Assembly (NCBI RefSeq): GCF_002379095.1
Contig: NZ_NBZV01000008.1
Location: forward strand, 1 to 64,000
DNA from: Polaromonas sp. AER18D-145
GTDB taxonomy: Bacteria > Pseudomonadota > Gammaproteobacteria > Burkholderiales > Burkholderiaceae_C
Length of the DNA stretch: 64,000 nucleotides
Direction of reading: 5' to 3'
Each line of letters begins with the position of its first letter. Position 1 is the stretch's first letter. The translations under genes were made by a program, and so were the position numbers. The notes under the pieces are model-generated. The model saw only the letters and a list, made by a program, of their open reading frames with translations. It did no database searches and was not told the origin of the DNA. Shown piece by piece: positions 44,453 through 53,572 of the stretch.

Positions 44453-45235
44453 ATGAGAAAAAACATCGGTGATGTCATTCTTGACGTCAAGAATATCTCC
44501 CTCAGCTTCGGCGGCGTCAAGGCGCTGACCGACATTTCATTCAATGTGCGCGAGCACGAGGTGCGTGCCATCATCGGTCCCAACGGCGCCGGAAAAAGCT
44601 CCATGCTGAATTGCATCAACGGTGTCTACACACCGCAGCAAGGCTCCATCACCTTTCGCGGCAAAACCTTCAGCCACATGGACAGCCACCAGGTGGCCGT
44701 GATGGGCATCGGGCGCACCTTCCAGAACCTGGCGCTGTTCAAGGGCATGAGCGTGATTGACAACATCATGACCGGGCGCAATCTCAAGATCAAAAGTAAT
44801 CTGCTGTGGCAGGCGCTGCGCATCGGACCGGCCCAGCGCGAAGAAGAAATGCACCGCGAAGCGGTTGAGCACATCATCGATTTTCTGGAAATTCAGGCCT
44901 ACCGCAAGACCCCGGTCGGCCAGTTGCCCTACGGCCTGCAGAAGCGCGTCGACCTGGGCCGCGCCCTGGCCATGGAGCCACAGGTGCTGCTGCTGGACGA
45001 ACCGATGGCTGGCATGAACGTGGAAGAAAAGCAGGACATGTGTCGTTTTGTGCTGGATGTGAACGAAGAGTTCGGCACCACCATCGTGCTGATTGAGCAC
45101 GATATGGGGGTGGTGATGGACATTTCAGATCGTGTTGTGGTGCTCGACTACGGCAAGAAGATCGGCGACGGCACGCCGGATGAAGTACGCAACAACGACG
45201 AAGTGATCAGCGCCTATCTGGGTACCAACCATTGA
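44453..45235 (+). CDS. livG: LIV-type ABC transporter ATP-binding protein (LivG-like)
   Basis: 260 aa. Walker A IGPNGAGKSS near 43-52, the signature region LPYGLQKRVDLGRAL near 161, Walker B VLLLDEPMAG near 183, and the BCA-type C-terminus. It pairs with the permeases at 45254 and 46253, the binding protein at 47392 and the LivF at 48837. This is the first complete branched-chain-type importer in the window, probably serving a carboxylate rather than amino acids because it is embedded with an acyl-CoA synthetase. Confidence 0.92.
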   Translation: MRKNIGDVILDVKNISLSFGGVKALTDISFNVREHEVRAIIGPNGAGKSSMLNCINGVYTPQQGSITFRGKTFSHMDSHQVAVMGIGRTFQNLALFKGMSVIDNIMTGRNLKIKSNLLWQALRIGPAQREEEMHREAVEHIIDFLEIQAYRKTPVGQLPYGLQKRVDLGRALAMEPQVLLLDEPMAGMNVEEKQDMCRFVLDVNEEFGTTIVLIEHDMGVVMDISDRVVVLDYGKKIGDGTPDEVRNNDEVISAYLGTNH

Positions 45236-45253
45236 GCGTCGGGAGACAAAAAA

Positions 45254-46183
45254 ATGACATTCTTTCTCGAAACACTGACTGGCGGCCTGATGGCCGGCAT
45301 GCTGTATTCCCTGGTGGCGCTCGGCTTCGTTCTGATCTTCAAGGCATCGGGCGTATTCAACTTTGCACAGGGGGCAATGGTGCTGTTTGCGGCGCTGGCC
45401 ATGGCTCGCTTTGCCGAGTGGATTCCGAGGTGGACCGGCATCGAAAGCGCCGTGGTCGCCAACATCATCTCCTTCGTGATAGCCGGCGCCATCATGTTCG
45501 CGCTTGCCTGGCTGATCGAGCGGCTGGTGCTGCGCCATCTCGTCAACCAGGAGGGGGCGACGCTGCTCATGGCGACGCTGGGCATCGCCTACTTCATGGA
45601 AGGCCTGGGCCAGACCCTGTTTGGCGGTGACATCTACAAGATCGACATCGGCATGCCCAAGGAACCGGTCTTCGTGATGGAATCGGTGTTTCAGGGTGGC
45701 GTCCTGGTCAACAAGGAAGACTTGATCGCCGCCGCCATCGCGGCGGCGCTGGTGGTGGTGTTGAGCCTATTCTTCCAGAAGACGTCCACGGGCCGCGCGC
45801 TGCGTGCCGTGGCGGATGACCACCAGGCGGCGCAGTCAATCGGCATTCCGCTCAACCGCATCTGGGTGATCGTGTGGTGCGTGGCCGGCGTGGTGGCTTT
45901 GGTGGCCGGGATGATCTGGGGCTCCAAGCTGGGTGTGCAGTTTTCGCTGGCGACCGTGGCGTTGCGCGCGCTGCCGGTCGTGATGCTGGGCGGCCTGACC
46001 TCGGTGCCGGGAGCCATCATCGGCGGCCTGATCATTGGTGTGGGCGAAAAACTCTCCGAGGTGTACCTCGGCCCGTTCGTCGGCGGCGGCATCGAAATCT
46101 GGTTTGCCTATGTTCTGGCCCTCGTTTTCCTGCTGTTCCGGCCGCAAGGGCTGTTTGGCGAAAAAATTATTGACCGAGTTTGA
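45254..46183 (+). CDS. livH: LIV-type ABC transporter permease (LivH-like)
   Basis: 309 aa, about eight membrane segments. Family features: AGMLYSLVALGFVLIFKASGVFNFAQGAMV near the start and the permease EAA-like region TGRALRAVADDHQAAQSIGI near 178-197. GGAGACAAAAAA lies before ATG 45254. It forms the inner-membrane channel with the product of 46253. Confidence 0.92.
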   Translation: MTFFLETLTGGLMAGMLYSLVALGFVLIFKASGVFNFAQGAMVLFAALAMARFAEWIPRWTGIESAVVANIISFVIAGAIMFALAWLIERLVLRHLVNQEGATLLMATLGIAYFMEGLGQTLFGGDIYKIDIGMPKEPVFVMESVFQGGVLVNKEDLIAAAIAAALVVVLSLFFQKTSTGRALRAVADDHQAAQSIGIPLNRIWVIVWCVAGVVALVAGMIWGSKLGVQFSLATVALRALPVVMLGGLTSVPGAIIGGLIIGVGEKLSEVYLGPFVGGGIEIWFAYVLALVFLLFRPQGLFGEKIIDRV

Positions 46184-46252
46184 AACATTGTGGAACAGAC
46201 CGCAGCTACGCGAAGCGAGCCAACTCTGTCCCCAACTGACTGAGTAACCCCT

Positions 46253-47329
46253 ATGTTTTACAGAGAAAACGGTCAATTCAAGACCAGCTACCGGGCCGAC
46301 CAGCAGATATTCCCGATCTCCCAGGATCGCATCGCCGTCGCGCTGATGCTGGCCGTCGTCTTTGTGGCCGTGCCGATGTTCGCCAGCGACTACCTGTTCC
46401 GCGCCATCCTGATTCCCTTCCTGATCTTTTCACTGGCGGCGATCGGGGTGAACATTCTGGTGGGTTACTGTGGCCAGATTTCGCTGGGCTCGGGTGCCTT
46501 CATGGCCGTGGGTGCCTATGGCGCCTACAACTTCTTCGTGCGCATCCCCGGCATGCCGCTGATTCCGGCGCTGATTCTGGGCGGGCTCTGCGCCACGTTC
46601 TTCGGCATCCTGTTCGGTCTCCCGAGCCTGCGCGTGAAGGGGCTGTACCTGGCGGTGGCCACGCTGGCCGCGCAGTTCTTCAGCGACTGGATGTTCCTGC
46701 GCATCAGGTGGTTCACCAACGACTCGCCCTCGGGCTCGGTATCGGTGTCCAACCTGCAGGTGCTGGGCATGCCCATTGGCAGCGCGCTGAGCAAGTACCT
46801 CTTCTGCCTGGGCATCTTGGTCGTGGTGGCGCTGCTGGCCAAGAACCTGGTGCGCGGTGCCATCGGTCGCGAGTGGATGGCCATCCGCGACATGGACGTC
46901 GCCGCCGCCGTGATCGGCATTCGCCCGATGTACGCCAAGCTCAGCGCCTTTGCCGTCAGCTCCTTCATCATCGGGGTGGCCGGCGCCTTGTGGGCCTTCA
47001 TCTACCTGGGTGCGTGGGAGCCGGCCGCGTTCTCGGTAGACCAGTCATTCCGGCTGCTGTTCATGGTGATCATTGGCGGCCTGGGTTCCATCATGGGCAG
47101 CTTCTTTGGTGCGGCGTTCATCGTGATACTGCCAATCGCCCTGAACCGGTTTTTACCGGTGCTGCTCGACACGTTTGGCATCGAAATTTCCACCGTCGGC
47201 ATTTCACACGCGGAGCTGATGATTTTTGGCGGCCTGATTGTGTGGTTCCTGATTGTGGAACCACACGGCCTGGCCAAGCTCTGGTCCACGGGCAAACAGA
47301 AATTGCGGCTGTGGCCATTTCCGCATTGA
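46253..47329 (+). CDS. livM: LIV-type ABC transporter permease (LivM-like)
   Basis: 358 aa, about ten hydrophobic helices. GYCGQISLGSGAFMAVGAY near 74 and GREWMAIRDMDVAAAVIGI near 206-224 are the LivM markers. N-terminal 25 residues are hydrophilic. It starts 69 bp after the LivH stop. It pairs with LivH in the importer. Confidence 0.92.
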   Translation: MFYRENGQFKTSYRADQQIFPISQDRIAVALMLAVVFVAVPMFASDYLFRAILIPFLIFSLAAIGVNILVGYCGQISLGSGAFMAVGAYGAYNFFVRIPGMPLIPALILGGLCATFFGILFGLPSLRVKGLYLAVATLAAQFFSDWMFLRIRWFTNDSPSGSVSVSNLQVLGMPIGSALSKYLFCLGILVVVALLAKNLVRGAIGREWMAIRDMDVAAAVIGIRPMYAKLSAFAVSSFIIGVAGALWAFIYLGAWEPAAFSVDQSFRLLFMVIIGGLGSIMGSFFGAAFIVILPIALNRFLPVLLDTFGIEISTVGISHAELMIFGGLIVWFLIVEPHGLAKLWSTGKQKLRLWPFPH

Positions 47330-47391
47330 GCCGCATCAAGGTTTGAGTTTTTTTCGGGTGGTTTGTATTTATTATTTTTAAGGAGACAACA

Positions 47392-48726
47392 ATGAAAGTT
47401 CGTCAATTGATTCTGGCAGCGGCCGTGGTGGCTGCTGGCGCGTCGGGCGTATCGACCAGTGCATTTGCTCAGGCCAAGGAGCAGTTCTTCCCCGTGCTGG
47501 TTTACCGCACGGGCGCGTACTCGGCCAACGGCACTCCGTGGGCAAATGGCTACGTTGATTACCTCAAGCTAGTCAACAAGCAAGGAGGCATCAACAGCGT
47601 CAAGCTCTCGTTTGAAGAGTGCGAGACTGGCTATGACACGGCCCGTGGTGTGGAATGCTACGAGCGGCTCAAGGGCAAGAACGGGGGCGCAACGGTGTTC
47701 CAGCCGCTGTCGACGGGAGTCACCTTCGCGCTGACTGAAAAGGCGCCTGAGGACAAGATTCCTCTTATTACCGCTGGGTACGGTCGCAGCGAAAGTGCAG
47801 ACGGTGGTGTATTCAAGTGGAATTTCCCACTCACTGGTGTGCATTGGGCCTCTGCGGACCTTCAAATCCAATACATCGCCAAGAAGGAAGGCGGCTTCGA
47901 CAAACTGAAGGGAAAGAAACTAACGTTGGTTTACCACGATAGCCCCTATGGAAAGGAAGCAATTCCGGTATTGCAGGAGCGCGCCAGGATGCACGGCTTT
48001 GATCTTGCAACGATTCCGGTCACCCATCCGGGTGTAGAGCAAAAGTCGGCATGGCTGCAAGTGCGCCGAAGCCCCCCCGACTACGTCTTGTTGTGGGGCT
48101 GGGGCGTCATGAATCCCACCGCACTCAAAGAGGCACGGGCCACCGGCTTTCCGACCAGCAAAATCATCGGGCAATGGGCTTCAGGCGGGGACCCTGATGT
48201 AAAAGATGTGGGCGATGCCGCGATTGGTTACAGCGCTGTGGTGCTGCAACCCACCGGGGCCGCGCCTGAGGCGAAAGTGGTGAAGGACATCTTGGCTCAA
48301 TTGCACGCCAAGGGTGAAGGGACGGGCGCGAAGGAAGAAGTCGGTCAGGTACTCTACATGCGGGGTCTCGTGTCCGCCATGTTGGGCATCGAAGGTGTTC
48401 GTCGCGCGCAGGAGCGCTTCGGCAAAGGCAAGTGGATGACCGGTGAACAGGTGCGCTGGGGCCTGGAGAACCTCGCACTCGACCAGAAGAAGCTCGACGC
48501 AATGGGCTTTTCGGGTGTGATGCGACCCTTGTCCACGTCGTGCGTCGACCACATGGGGTCTTCGTGGGCACGTGCTCACTCATGGAACGGCACAAAGTGG
48601 ACGGCCTCTTCCGACTGGATGGAAGCGGACGATCAGATTCTTAAACCGATGATCAAGGCGACTGCTGACAAGTACGCTGCCGAGAAGAAACTGACTCGTC
48701 GTTCGGGCGCAGACTGCCAGTCCTGA
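47392..48726 (+). CDS. LIV-type ABC transporter substrate-binding protein
   Basis: 444 aa. Signal peptide with SAFA-QAK cleavage near 27. Periplasmic binding fold type 1; typical YGKEAIPVLQERARMHGFDL near 183. Strong ribosome site AAGGAGACAAC before ATG 47392, which suggests it is the most expressed gene of the set. The ligand is unknown. It is separated from livF by a palindromic repeat. Confidence 0.9.
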   Translation: MKVRQLILAAAVVAAGASGVSTSAFAQAKEQFFPVLVYRTGAYSANGTPWANGYVDYLKLVNKQGGINSVKLSFEECETGYDTARGVECYERLKGKNGGATVFQPLSTGVTFALTEKAPEDKIPLITAGYGRSESADGGVFKWNFPLTGVHWASADLQIQYIAKKEGGFDKLKGKKLTLVYHDSPYGKEAIPVLQERARMHGFDLATIPVTHPGVEQKSAWLQVRRSPPDYVLLWGWGVMNPTALKEARATGFPTSKIIGQWASGGDPDVKDVGDAAIGYSAVVLQPTGAAPEAKVVKDILAQLHAKGEGTGAKEEVGQVLYMRGLVSAMLGIEGVRRAQERFGKGKWMTGEQVRWGLENLALDQKKLDAMGFSGVMRPLSTSCVDHMGSSWARAHSWNGTKWTASSDWMEADDQILKPMIKATADKYAAEKKLTRRSGADCQS

Positions 48727-48754
48727 TTCGACCTGTCATTCCGGGCTTTTTAAA

Positions 48755-48783
48755 TGTCATTGCGGACTTGATCCGCAATGACA
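48755..48783. repeat. Perfect palindrome between binding-protein and livF genes
   Basis: TGTCATTGCGGA (48755-48766) and TCCGCAATGACA (48772-48783) with loop CTTGA, a perfect 12-bp stem. A TGTCATTCCGGGC copy lies just upstream at about 48734. This is a common dispersed proteobacterial repeat. No T-tract follows, so it is more likely an mRNA stabiliser or attenuator than a terminator. Confidence 0.8.
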
Positions 48784-48836
48784 GGACAGCCGCCAGCATT
48801 GCGCGCAGTGCTGCAGATTGGTAAAAGAAAGAATCC

Positions 48837-49649
48837 ATGGACTCCAAAAACATCCTTCTCAACGTCAACGGCATCGAGGTCATCTACAACCACGTGATCC
48901 TCGTACTGAAGGGCGTGTCGCTGCAGGTGCCTGAGGGCCGCATCGTTGCCCTGATGGGTGGCAACGGGGCGGGCAAAACGACCACGCTGCGCGCGGTGAG
49001 CAACCTGCTGGCCGGCGAACGCGGCGCGGTGACCAAGGGCCGCATCGAGTTGCGCGGCGAACGCATTGAACGCTTGAACGCGTCCGACATGGTCGAGCGT
49101 GGCGTGATCCAGGTGATGGAAGGCCGCCGCTGCTTCGCCCACCTGACCATCGAGGACAATCTGATGACCGGTGCCTACACTCGCCGCGACGGACGCGCCG
49201 CAGTGGCGGCGACACTAGAGAAGGTCTACGCCTACTTTCCTCGCCTGAAAATGCGCCGCACCTCGCAGGCCGCCTACACCTCGGGCGGCGAGCAGCAGAT
49301 GTGCGCCATCGGTCGCGCGCTGATGGCGAACCCTAAGATGATGCTGCTCGACGAGCCGTCGATGGGCTTGGCGCCGCAAATCGTCGAAGAGGTGTTCGAG
49401 ATCGTCAAGGACTTGAATGCCAAGGAGCGCGTGACCTTTCTGCTCGCCGAGCAGAACACCAACATGGCGTTGCGCTACTCGGACTACGGCTACATCCTGG
49501 AGAACGGGCGCATCGTGATGGACGGCGAAGCCGTTTCGCTGCGGGAGAACGAGGACGTCAAGGAATTTTACCTTGGCGTGGGCAGCGGCGACCGCAAGAG
49601 CTTCAGGGATGTGAAGAGCTACAAGCGCAGGAAACGCTGGTTGGCGTGA
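48837..49649 (+). CDS. livF: LIV-type ABC transporter ATP-binding protein (LivF-like)
   Basis: 270 aa. Walker A MGGNGAGKTT near 40, YTSGGEQQMCAIGRALM signature near 145, Walker B MMLLDEPSMGLAP near 165. The C-terminal extension SYKRRKRWLA closely resembles that of the LivF at 62687 (HYKRRKRWLS), so the two transporters are paralogues. It closes the plus-strand operon. Confidence 0.92.
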   Translation: MDSKNILLNVNGIEVIYNHVILVLKGVSLQVPEGRIVALMGGNGAGKTTTLRAVSNLLAGERGAVTKGRIELRGERIERLNASDMVERGVIQVMEGRRCFAHLTIEDNLMTGAYTRRDGRAAVAATLEKVYAYFPRLKMRRTSQAAYTSGGEQQMCAIGRALMANPKMMLLDEPSMGLAPQIVEEVFEIVKDLNAKERVTFLLAEQNTNMALRYSDYGYILENGRIVMDGEAVSLRENEDVKEFYLGVGSGDRKSFRDVKSYKRRKRWLA

Positions 49650-49747
49650 GCGAGATGGCGCAGAAGACATTGATTCCGGCGACCGAATGCGAGACGTCAC
49701 ATAGTCGGTGCGATATTAGCGACATGACAACCTGGGAACCCTGACGG

Positions 49748-50110
49748 ATGACGCGTAAAGCAGTGCGAGACATGAAACGATTAGTCCGACGAGGCGTTAT
49801 GCCATACGCGCCCTCCGATGATCAAGAGCGATCCCGAGAAGCTGCGCTCGCGTTGTTGACGCGTAGCATCAAATTTGGTCACCGCCGGTTGGCAGTCATC
49901 CGGTTGGCAAAGGCTGTCGAGGTCAAGGCGTCTGTGACTAAAGAACAATGGGAATACTGCGAGAGGGTGGCAGCGGAATCGTCCGATATCGCAGTGCGCT
50001 GCTTGATGATCTCTTCGGTCAATCGTATCCAGGTAAGCTTCCAATCCAGCGCATTGCCTCTCAGCCAATTACCCAACATGGAAGCGACGGAAAAATTGGA
50101 AATTGACTGA
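49748..50110 (+). CDS. Hypothetical protein
   Basis: 120 aa, basic N-terminus (TRKAVRDMKRLVRRG), then helical segments and a Met/Ser-rich end. No recognised domain. The nucleotide composition is less GC-rich than neighbours, suggesting a foreign or non-coding origin. It lies just before the strong bidirectional hairpin at 50138. It may be real, but the support is only an open frame. Confidence 0.4.
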   Translation: MTRKAVRDMKRLVRRGVMPYAPSDDQERSREAALALLTRSIKFGHRRLAVIRLAKAVEVKASVTKEQWEYCERVAAESSDIAVRCLMISSVNRIQVSFQSSALPLSQLPNMEATEKLEID

Positions 50111-50137
50111 CCAAGAAAGCAAGATTAACCGGAGATA

Positions 50138-50165
50138 CCCGAGACTGCGGCCCCGCAGTCTCGGG
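50138..50165. terminator. Bidirectional terminator-like hairpin
   Basis: CCCGAGACTGCGG and CCGCAGTCTCGGG form a perfect 13-bp stem with a 2-nt loop. It lies between convergent transcription units (plus-strand 49748 and the end of the minus-strand operon at 50216). There is no long U-tract, but its position and strength fit a two-way barrier. Confidence 0.7.
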
Positions 50166-50215
50166 AGACGGAACGCATGCGCGTAAGGCTGCCGACGAGG
50201 CCAGGCCCTGCGCTC

Positions 50216-51094
50216 TCATGGCTGATCGACCTTGAAGTAGTCCGGCTTGCCAGCAGGCCAGAACTCGCCCCACAGCAGCATCCCGCCTTCGACGTTGAGC
50301 ACCTCGCCGGTGATGAACTTGCCCGAGGGAGCGGCGAGGTAGACCACCGCCTCGGCGATGTCCTGCACGTCGCCGGCCCGCTTCATCGGGTTGCACTGGT
50401 AGAAAGTGGCGACGTTTTCCTCGCGGTAGTTGTTGAAACCGTTGCTCTCGATGGCGCCGGCGCCAATGCAGTTCAGGCGGATGCCGTGCTCTGCCCACTC
50501 GATGGCCAGCGTGCGCGACAGCGCGATGACGCCCGCGCGCGAGGCGGTGGTGTGCGCCATGCCGGTGAGGCCGCGGTCGATGGCTGCGGTGATGTTGACG
50601 ATGTTGCCGGGTCGGCCCTGTTCCACCCAGCGTTTGGCCGCTCCCTGCATCATGTACCAACTGCCGTTGAGGTTGGTGTCGATCACCGCGTTCCAGCCCT
50701 TGACGCTGAAGTCCATCGCATGGGCGGCAAACTGGCCGCCGGCGTTGTTGACCAGCACGTCGACGCCGCCGAAGCGTTCCCACACGGCGCTGAGCATGGC
50801 GTCCACCTGCTCGGGCTCGCGGATGGTCATCGGGTAGGTCAATACCTCGCGGCCCGATAGCGCGCGTAGTTTTTCGGCGCAGTCATCGAGCTTGTCGGCC
50901 TTGCGCCCGCAAATCGCGAGCGTGGCACCCAGCCGGGCAAACAGAAAGGCGATCGCCTTGCCGATGCCGCTGCCGGCGCCCGACACCAGTACCACCTTGC
51001 CGGCGAACAGGTCATCGCGGTAGACCGTCGGGAGCGCGGCCAGGGCTTCGTCGCCCGGGCCGAACTTGGGGTGTTGCGTCTCAGCCGAGTTCAT
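50216..51094 (-). CDS. SDR-family oxidoreductase lacking the YxxxK motif (AtuB/AtuG or dienoyl-CoA reductase type)
   Basis: 292 aa. Rossmann motif SGAGSGIGKAIAF near 37-49 and NNAGG near 116. Where most SDRs have YxxxK the sequence reads HTTASRAG, so both Tyr and Lys are replaced. Peroxisomal-type 2,4-dienoyl-CoA reductases and AtuB/G-like proteins also deviate here. A reductase or dehydrogenase acting on an acyl-CoA is likely. It is last in the minus-strand operon, overlapping its paralogue by 4 bp. Confidence 0.85.
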   Translation of the reverse strand: MNSAETQHPKFGPGDEALAALPTVYRDDLFAGKVVLVSGAGSGIGKAIAFLFARLGATLAICGRKADKLDDCAEKLRALSGREVLTYPMTIREPEQVDAMLSAVWERFGGVDVLVNNAGGQFAAHAMDFSVKGWNAVIDTNLNGSWYMMQGAAKRWVEQGRPGNIVNITAAIDRGLTGMAHTTASRAGVIALSRTLAIEWAEHGIRLNCIGAGAIESNGFNNYREENVATFYQCNPMKRAGDVQDIAEAVVYLAAPSGKFITGEVLNVEGGMLLWGEFWPAGKPDYFKVDQP

Positions 51095-51954
51095 GCGCTC
51101 ACCTTGAAGTAATCGGGTTTGGCGATGGTCCAGACTTCGCCCCAGAGCACGCCGCCGCCGTCCACCGTGAGCAGCTCGCCGGTGATGAACTTGCCGCTGG
51201 GTGCGCTGAGGTAGACCGCGGCCTCGGCCACGTCCTGCACGTCACCGACATGCTTCATCGGGTTGGCACCTGCGAAGGCTTTCACCGCCTCGGGGGAATA
51301 CTGACGGAAGCCGGTGCTGGCGATCGCCCCCGGCGCGATGCAATTGACGCGGATGCCATGCTGCGCCCACTCCACGGCAACGGTTTTGGACAGGTGGGTC
51401 ACGGCGGCGCGCGCCGCGCAGGTGTGCGCCACGCCCGGCATGCCGCGCTGGAAGGTGGCGACGATGTTGACGATGTTGCCCTGCGTGCCGGTATCGCGCC
51501 AGCGGCGCGCCAGTGTCTGCATCATGTACCAGGTGCCGTTCAGGTTGGTGTCTATCACCGCCTTCCAGCCCTTGACGCTGTAGTCCAGCGCCCGCTGCGG
51601 GAATTGCCCGCCGGCGTTGTTGACGAGCACGTCTATGCGTCCGAAGTGCAGCCACGCCACGTCGATCAACTGTTCCACCTGCTCGGGCTCGCGGATCGTC
51701 ATGGGTTGCACCAGCACGTCAGAGCTGCCGAGCCGGCGCAGCCATTCGGCGCAGGTCTCTAGCTTGGCTGGGTCGCGCCCGCAGATGACCAGCTTGGCGC
51801 CTAGGCGCGCGTACAGGAAGGCGATGGCCTTGCCGATGCCGCTGCCGGCGCCGCTGACAATCACCACCTGCCCATCGAAGAGTCCGGGCTGGTAGACGGT
51901 GGGTCGGGTTGCGAGGGCTTCGTCGTCGAAGCCGAAGGTAGTGTCTTCTGTCAT
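51091..51954 (-). CDS. SDR-family oxidoreductase, paralogue of the gene at 50216
   Basis: 287 aa. Glycine motif SGAGSGIGKAIAF near 34 and NNAGGQ near 112. The catalytic region reads AHTCAARAAV, again without YxxxK. Overall it is similar to the SDR at 50216, including matching N-terminal extension and the C-terminal KPDYFKV. Tandem duplication followed by divergence is likely. In the Atu system two SDRs (AtuB, AtuG) accompany the geranyl-CoA carboxylase, as here. Confidence 0.85.
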   Translation of the reverse strand: MTEDTTFGFDDEALATRPTVYQPGLFDGQVVIVSGAGSGIGKAIAFLYARLGAKLVICGRDPAKLETCAEWLRRLGSSDVLVQPMTIREPEQVEQLIDVAWLHFGRIDVLVNNAGGQFPQRALDYSVKGWKAVIDTNLNGTWYMMQTLARRWRDTGTQGNIVNIVATFQRGMPGVAHTCAARAAVTHLSKTVAVEWAQHGIRVNCIAPGAIASTGFRQYSPEAVKAFAGANPMKHVGDVQDVAEAAVYLSAPSGKFITGELLTVDGGGVLWGEVWTIAKPDYFKVSA

Positions 51955-51963
51955 GTTGTCCCT

Positions 51964-53565
51964 TCAGAATCGGAAAATTCCGTAATGCGGGTCGGCGATC
52001 GGGGCGTGGGCGGCGGCTGAGAGCGCCATGCCCAGTGCGTTGCGGGTGTCAGTGGGCGCCAGCAGACCGTCGTCCCACAAGCGCGAGGTGGCAAAGTAGG
52101 CGTTGGATTCGCGCTCGGCCTTTTCGTACACGCGCTGGCGCAATTGCGCCATTTCGGCCTCGTTGGGCGTGTGGCCGTTGCGGCGCAGTTGGGCGATTTT
52201 CACATCGACCAGGGTGTTGGCCGCCTGGTCCGGGCCCATCACGCCCATGTGCACGTTCGGCCAGGCCCAGATCATGCGCGGGTCCCAGGCCCGGCCGCAC
52301 ATGCCGTAGTAGCCCGCACCGAATGCCGCGCTGGTGATCACGGTGAACTTGGGCACCTCGCTGCCGGCCTGTGCCATCAGCATCTTGGCGCCGTCCTTGG
52401 TGATGCCTTCCATTTCGTAGTTGCGGCCTATCATGTAGCCGGTGGTGTTTTGCAGGAACACGAGCGGCGTGCGGTTCTGGTTGCACAGCGAGATGAAATG
52501 CGCCGCTTTCTTGGAACTGTCGCTGAACAACACGCCGTTGTTGGCCAGGATGCCCACGCGATAGCCCCAGATGTAGGCGTAGCCGCAGACCAGCGTCGTG
52601 CCGTAGGCGGGCTGGTATTCGTGGAAGCGGCTGCCGTCGACCATACGGGCAATCAGTTCGCGCTGGTCAAACTGCACCCGGTGGTCGGGCGAGACGATGC
52701 CCAGCATCTCGTCGGGGTCGTAGTAGGGCGGCTCGGCATCGCGCTCGGGCAGATAGCTCTTCGTCGCTGGCTTGAACTGCGCGACGATCTCGCGGCAAAT
52801 CGCGATGGCGTGGGCTTCGTTGTCGGCTGGGTAATCGACCGTGCCGGATACCTGGGTGTGTAAATCACAGCCTCCGATCTCGTCGGCGGTGTGCTCCTCG
52901 CCGGTGGCGGCCTTGACGAGCGGTGGCCCGCCGAGGAACACGCCGCCGGCGCCACGCACGATGATGCTGTAATCGCACAGCGCCGGGATGTAGGCACCGC
53001 CGGCGGTGCAGTGGCCGAACACCATCGCGACCTGCGGCACGCCGGCCTTGGACAGCAGGCATTGGTTGCGGAACACCCGGCCACCTTCGATGTACACGCC
53101 TGACAGTTCTTCAAGGAAGGCGCCGCCGCTGTCGCACAGATGCAGGACCGGCAACTGGTTCTCCAGCGCGATGTCCAGCAGGCGTGCCAGCTTGCGCGGT
53201 GTCAATGTGTACCAGACACCGCCTTTGACGCTGGAATCGTCGGCGTGGATCAGCACCTCGCGGCCACTGACCACGCCGAGACCGGTGACCACGTTGGCAC
53301 CCGGTACCTCGCCGTTGTAGTCCTCGCAAGCAGCCAGCGCCGAGAACTCAAGAAAGGGCGTACCGGGATCGAGTAGCAAGTCCAGCCGTTCACGCACTAG
53401 CAGTTTTCCCTGCGCGCGCACGCGCTTGATCTCATGCGGCGGACGTTGGTGGCGCGTGATTTCCATGCGCTCGCGAAAATTCGCGACGATAGCGCTCATG
53501 GCTTGATGGTTTCGCCGGAACGCTTCGGATGCGGTGTCGATGCGGGAGTCGATGCGTTTCATCAA
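51964..53565 (-). CDS. Acyl-CoA carboxylase carboxyltransferase subunit (second set)
   Basis: 533 aa, two crotonase halves: FGHCTAGGAYIPALCDYS near 178-195 and SAAFGAGYYGMCGRAW near 410-425. MGPDQAANTL near 442 is of the MCC/GCC type. It differs from the carboxyltransferase at 383, so two carboxylases with different substrates are probable. Its biotin carrier (53573) and biotin carboxylase (54076) are separate genes immediately upstream. Starts 7 bp after the carrier stop. Confidence 0.9.
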   Translation of the reverse strand: MMKRIDSRIDTASEAFRRNHQAMSAIVANFRERMEITRHQRPPHEIKRVRAQGKLLVRERLDLLLDPGTPFLEFSALAACEDYNGEVPGANVVTGLGVVSGREVLIHADDSSVKGGVWYTLTPRKLARLLDIALENQLPVLHLCDSGGAFLEELSGVYIEGGRVFRNQCLLSKAGVPQVAMVFGHCTAGGAYIPALCDYSIIVRGAGGVFLGGPPLVKAATGEEHTADEIGGCDLHTQVSGTVDYPADNEAHAIAICREIVAQFKPATKSYLPERDAEPPYYDPDEMLGIVSPDHRVQFDQRELIARMVDGSRFHEYQPAYGTTLVCGYAYIWGYRVGILANNGVLFSDSSKKAAHFISLCNQNRTPLVFLQNTTGYMIGRNYEMEGITKDGAKMLMAQAGSEVPKFTVITSAAFGAGYYGMCGRAWDPRMIWAWPNVHMGVMGPDQAANTLVDVKIAQLRRNGHTPNEAEMAQLRQRVYEKAERESNAYFATSRLWDDGLLAPTDTRNALGMALSAAAHAPIADPHYGIFRF

Positions 53566-53572
53566 TCAGTTC

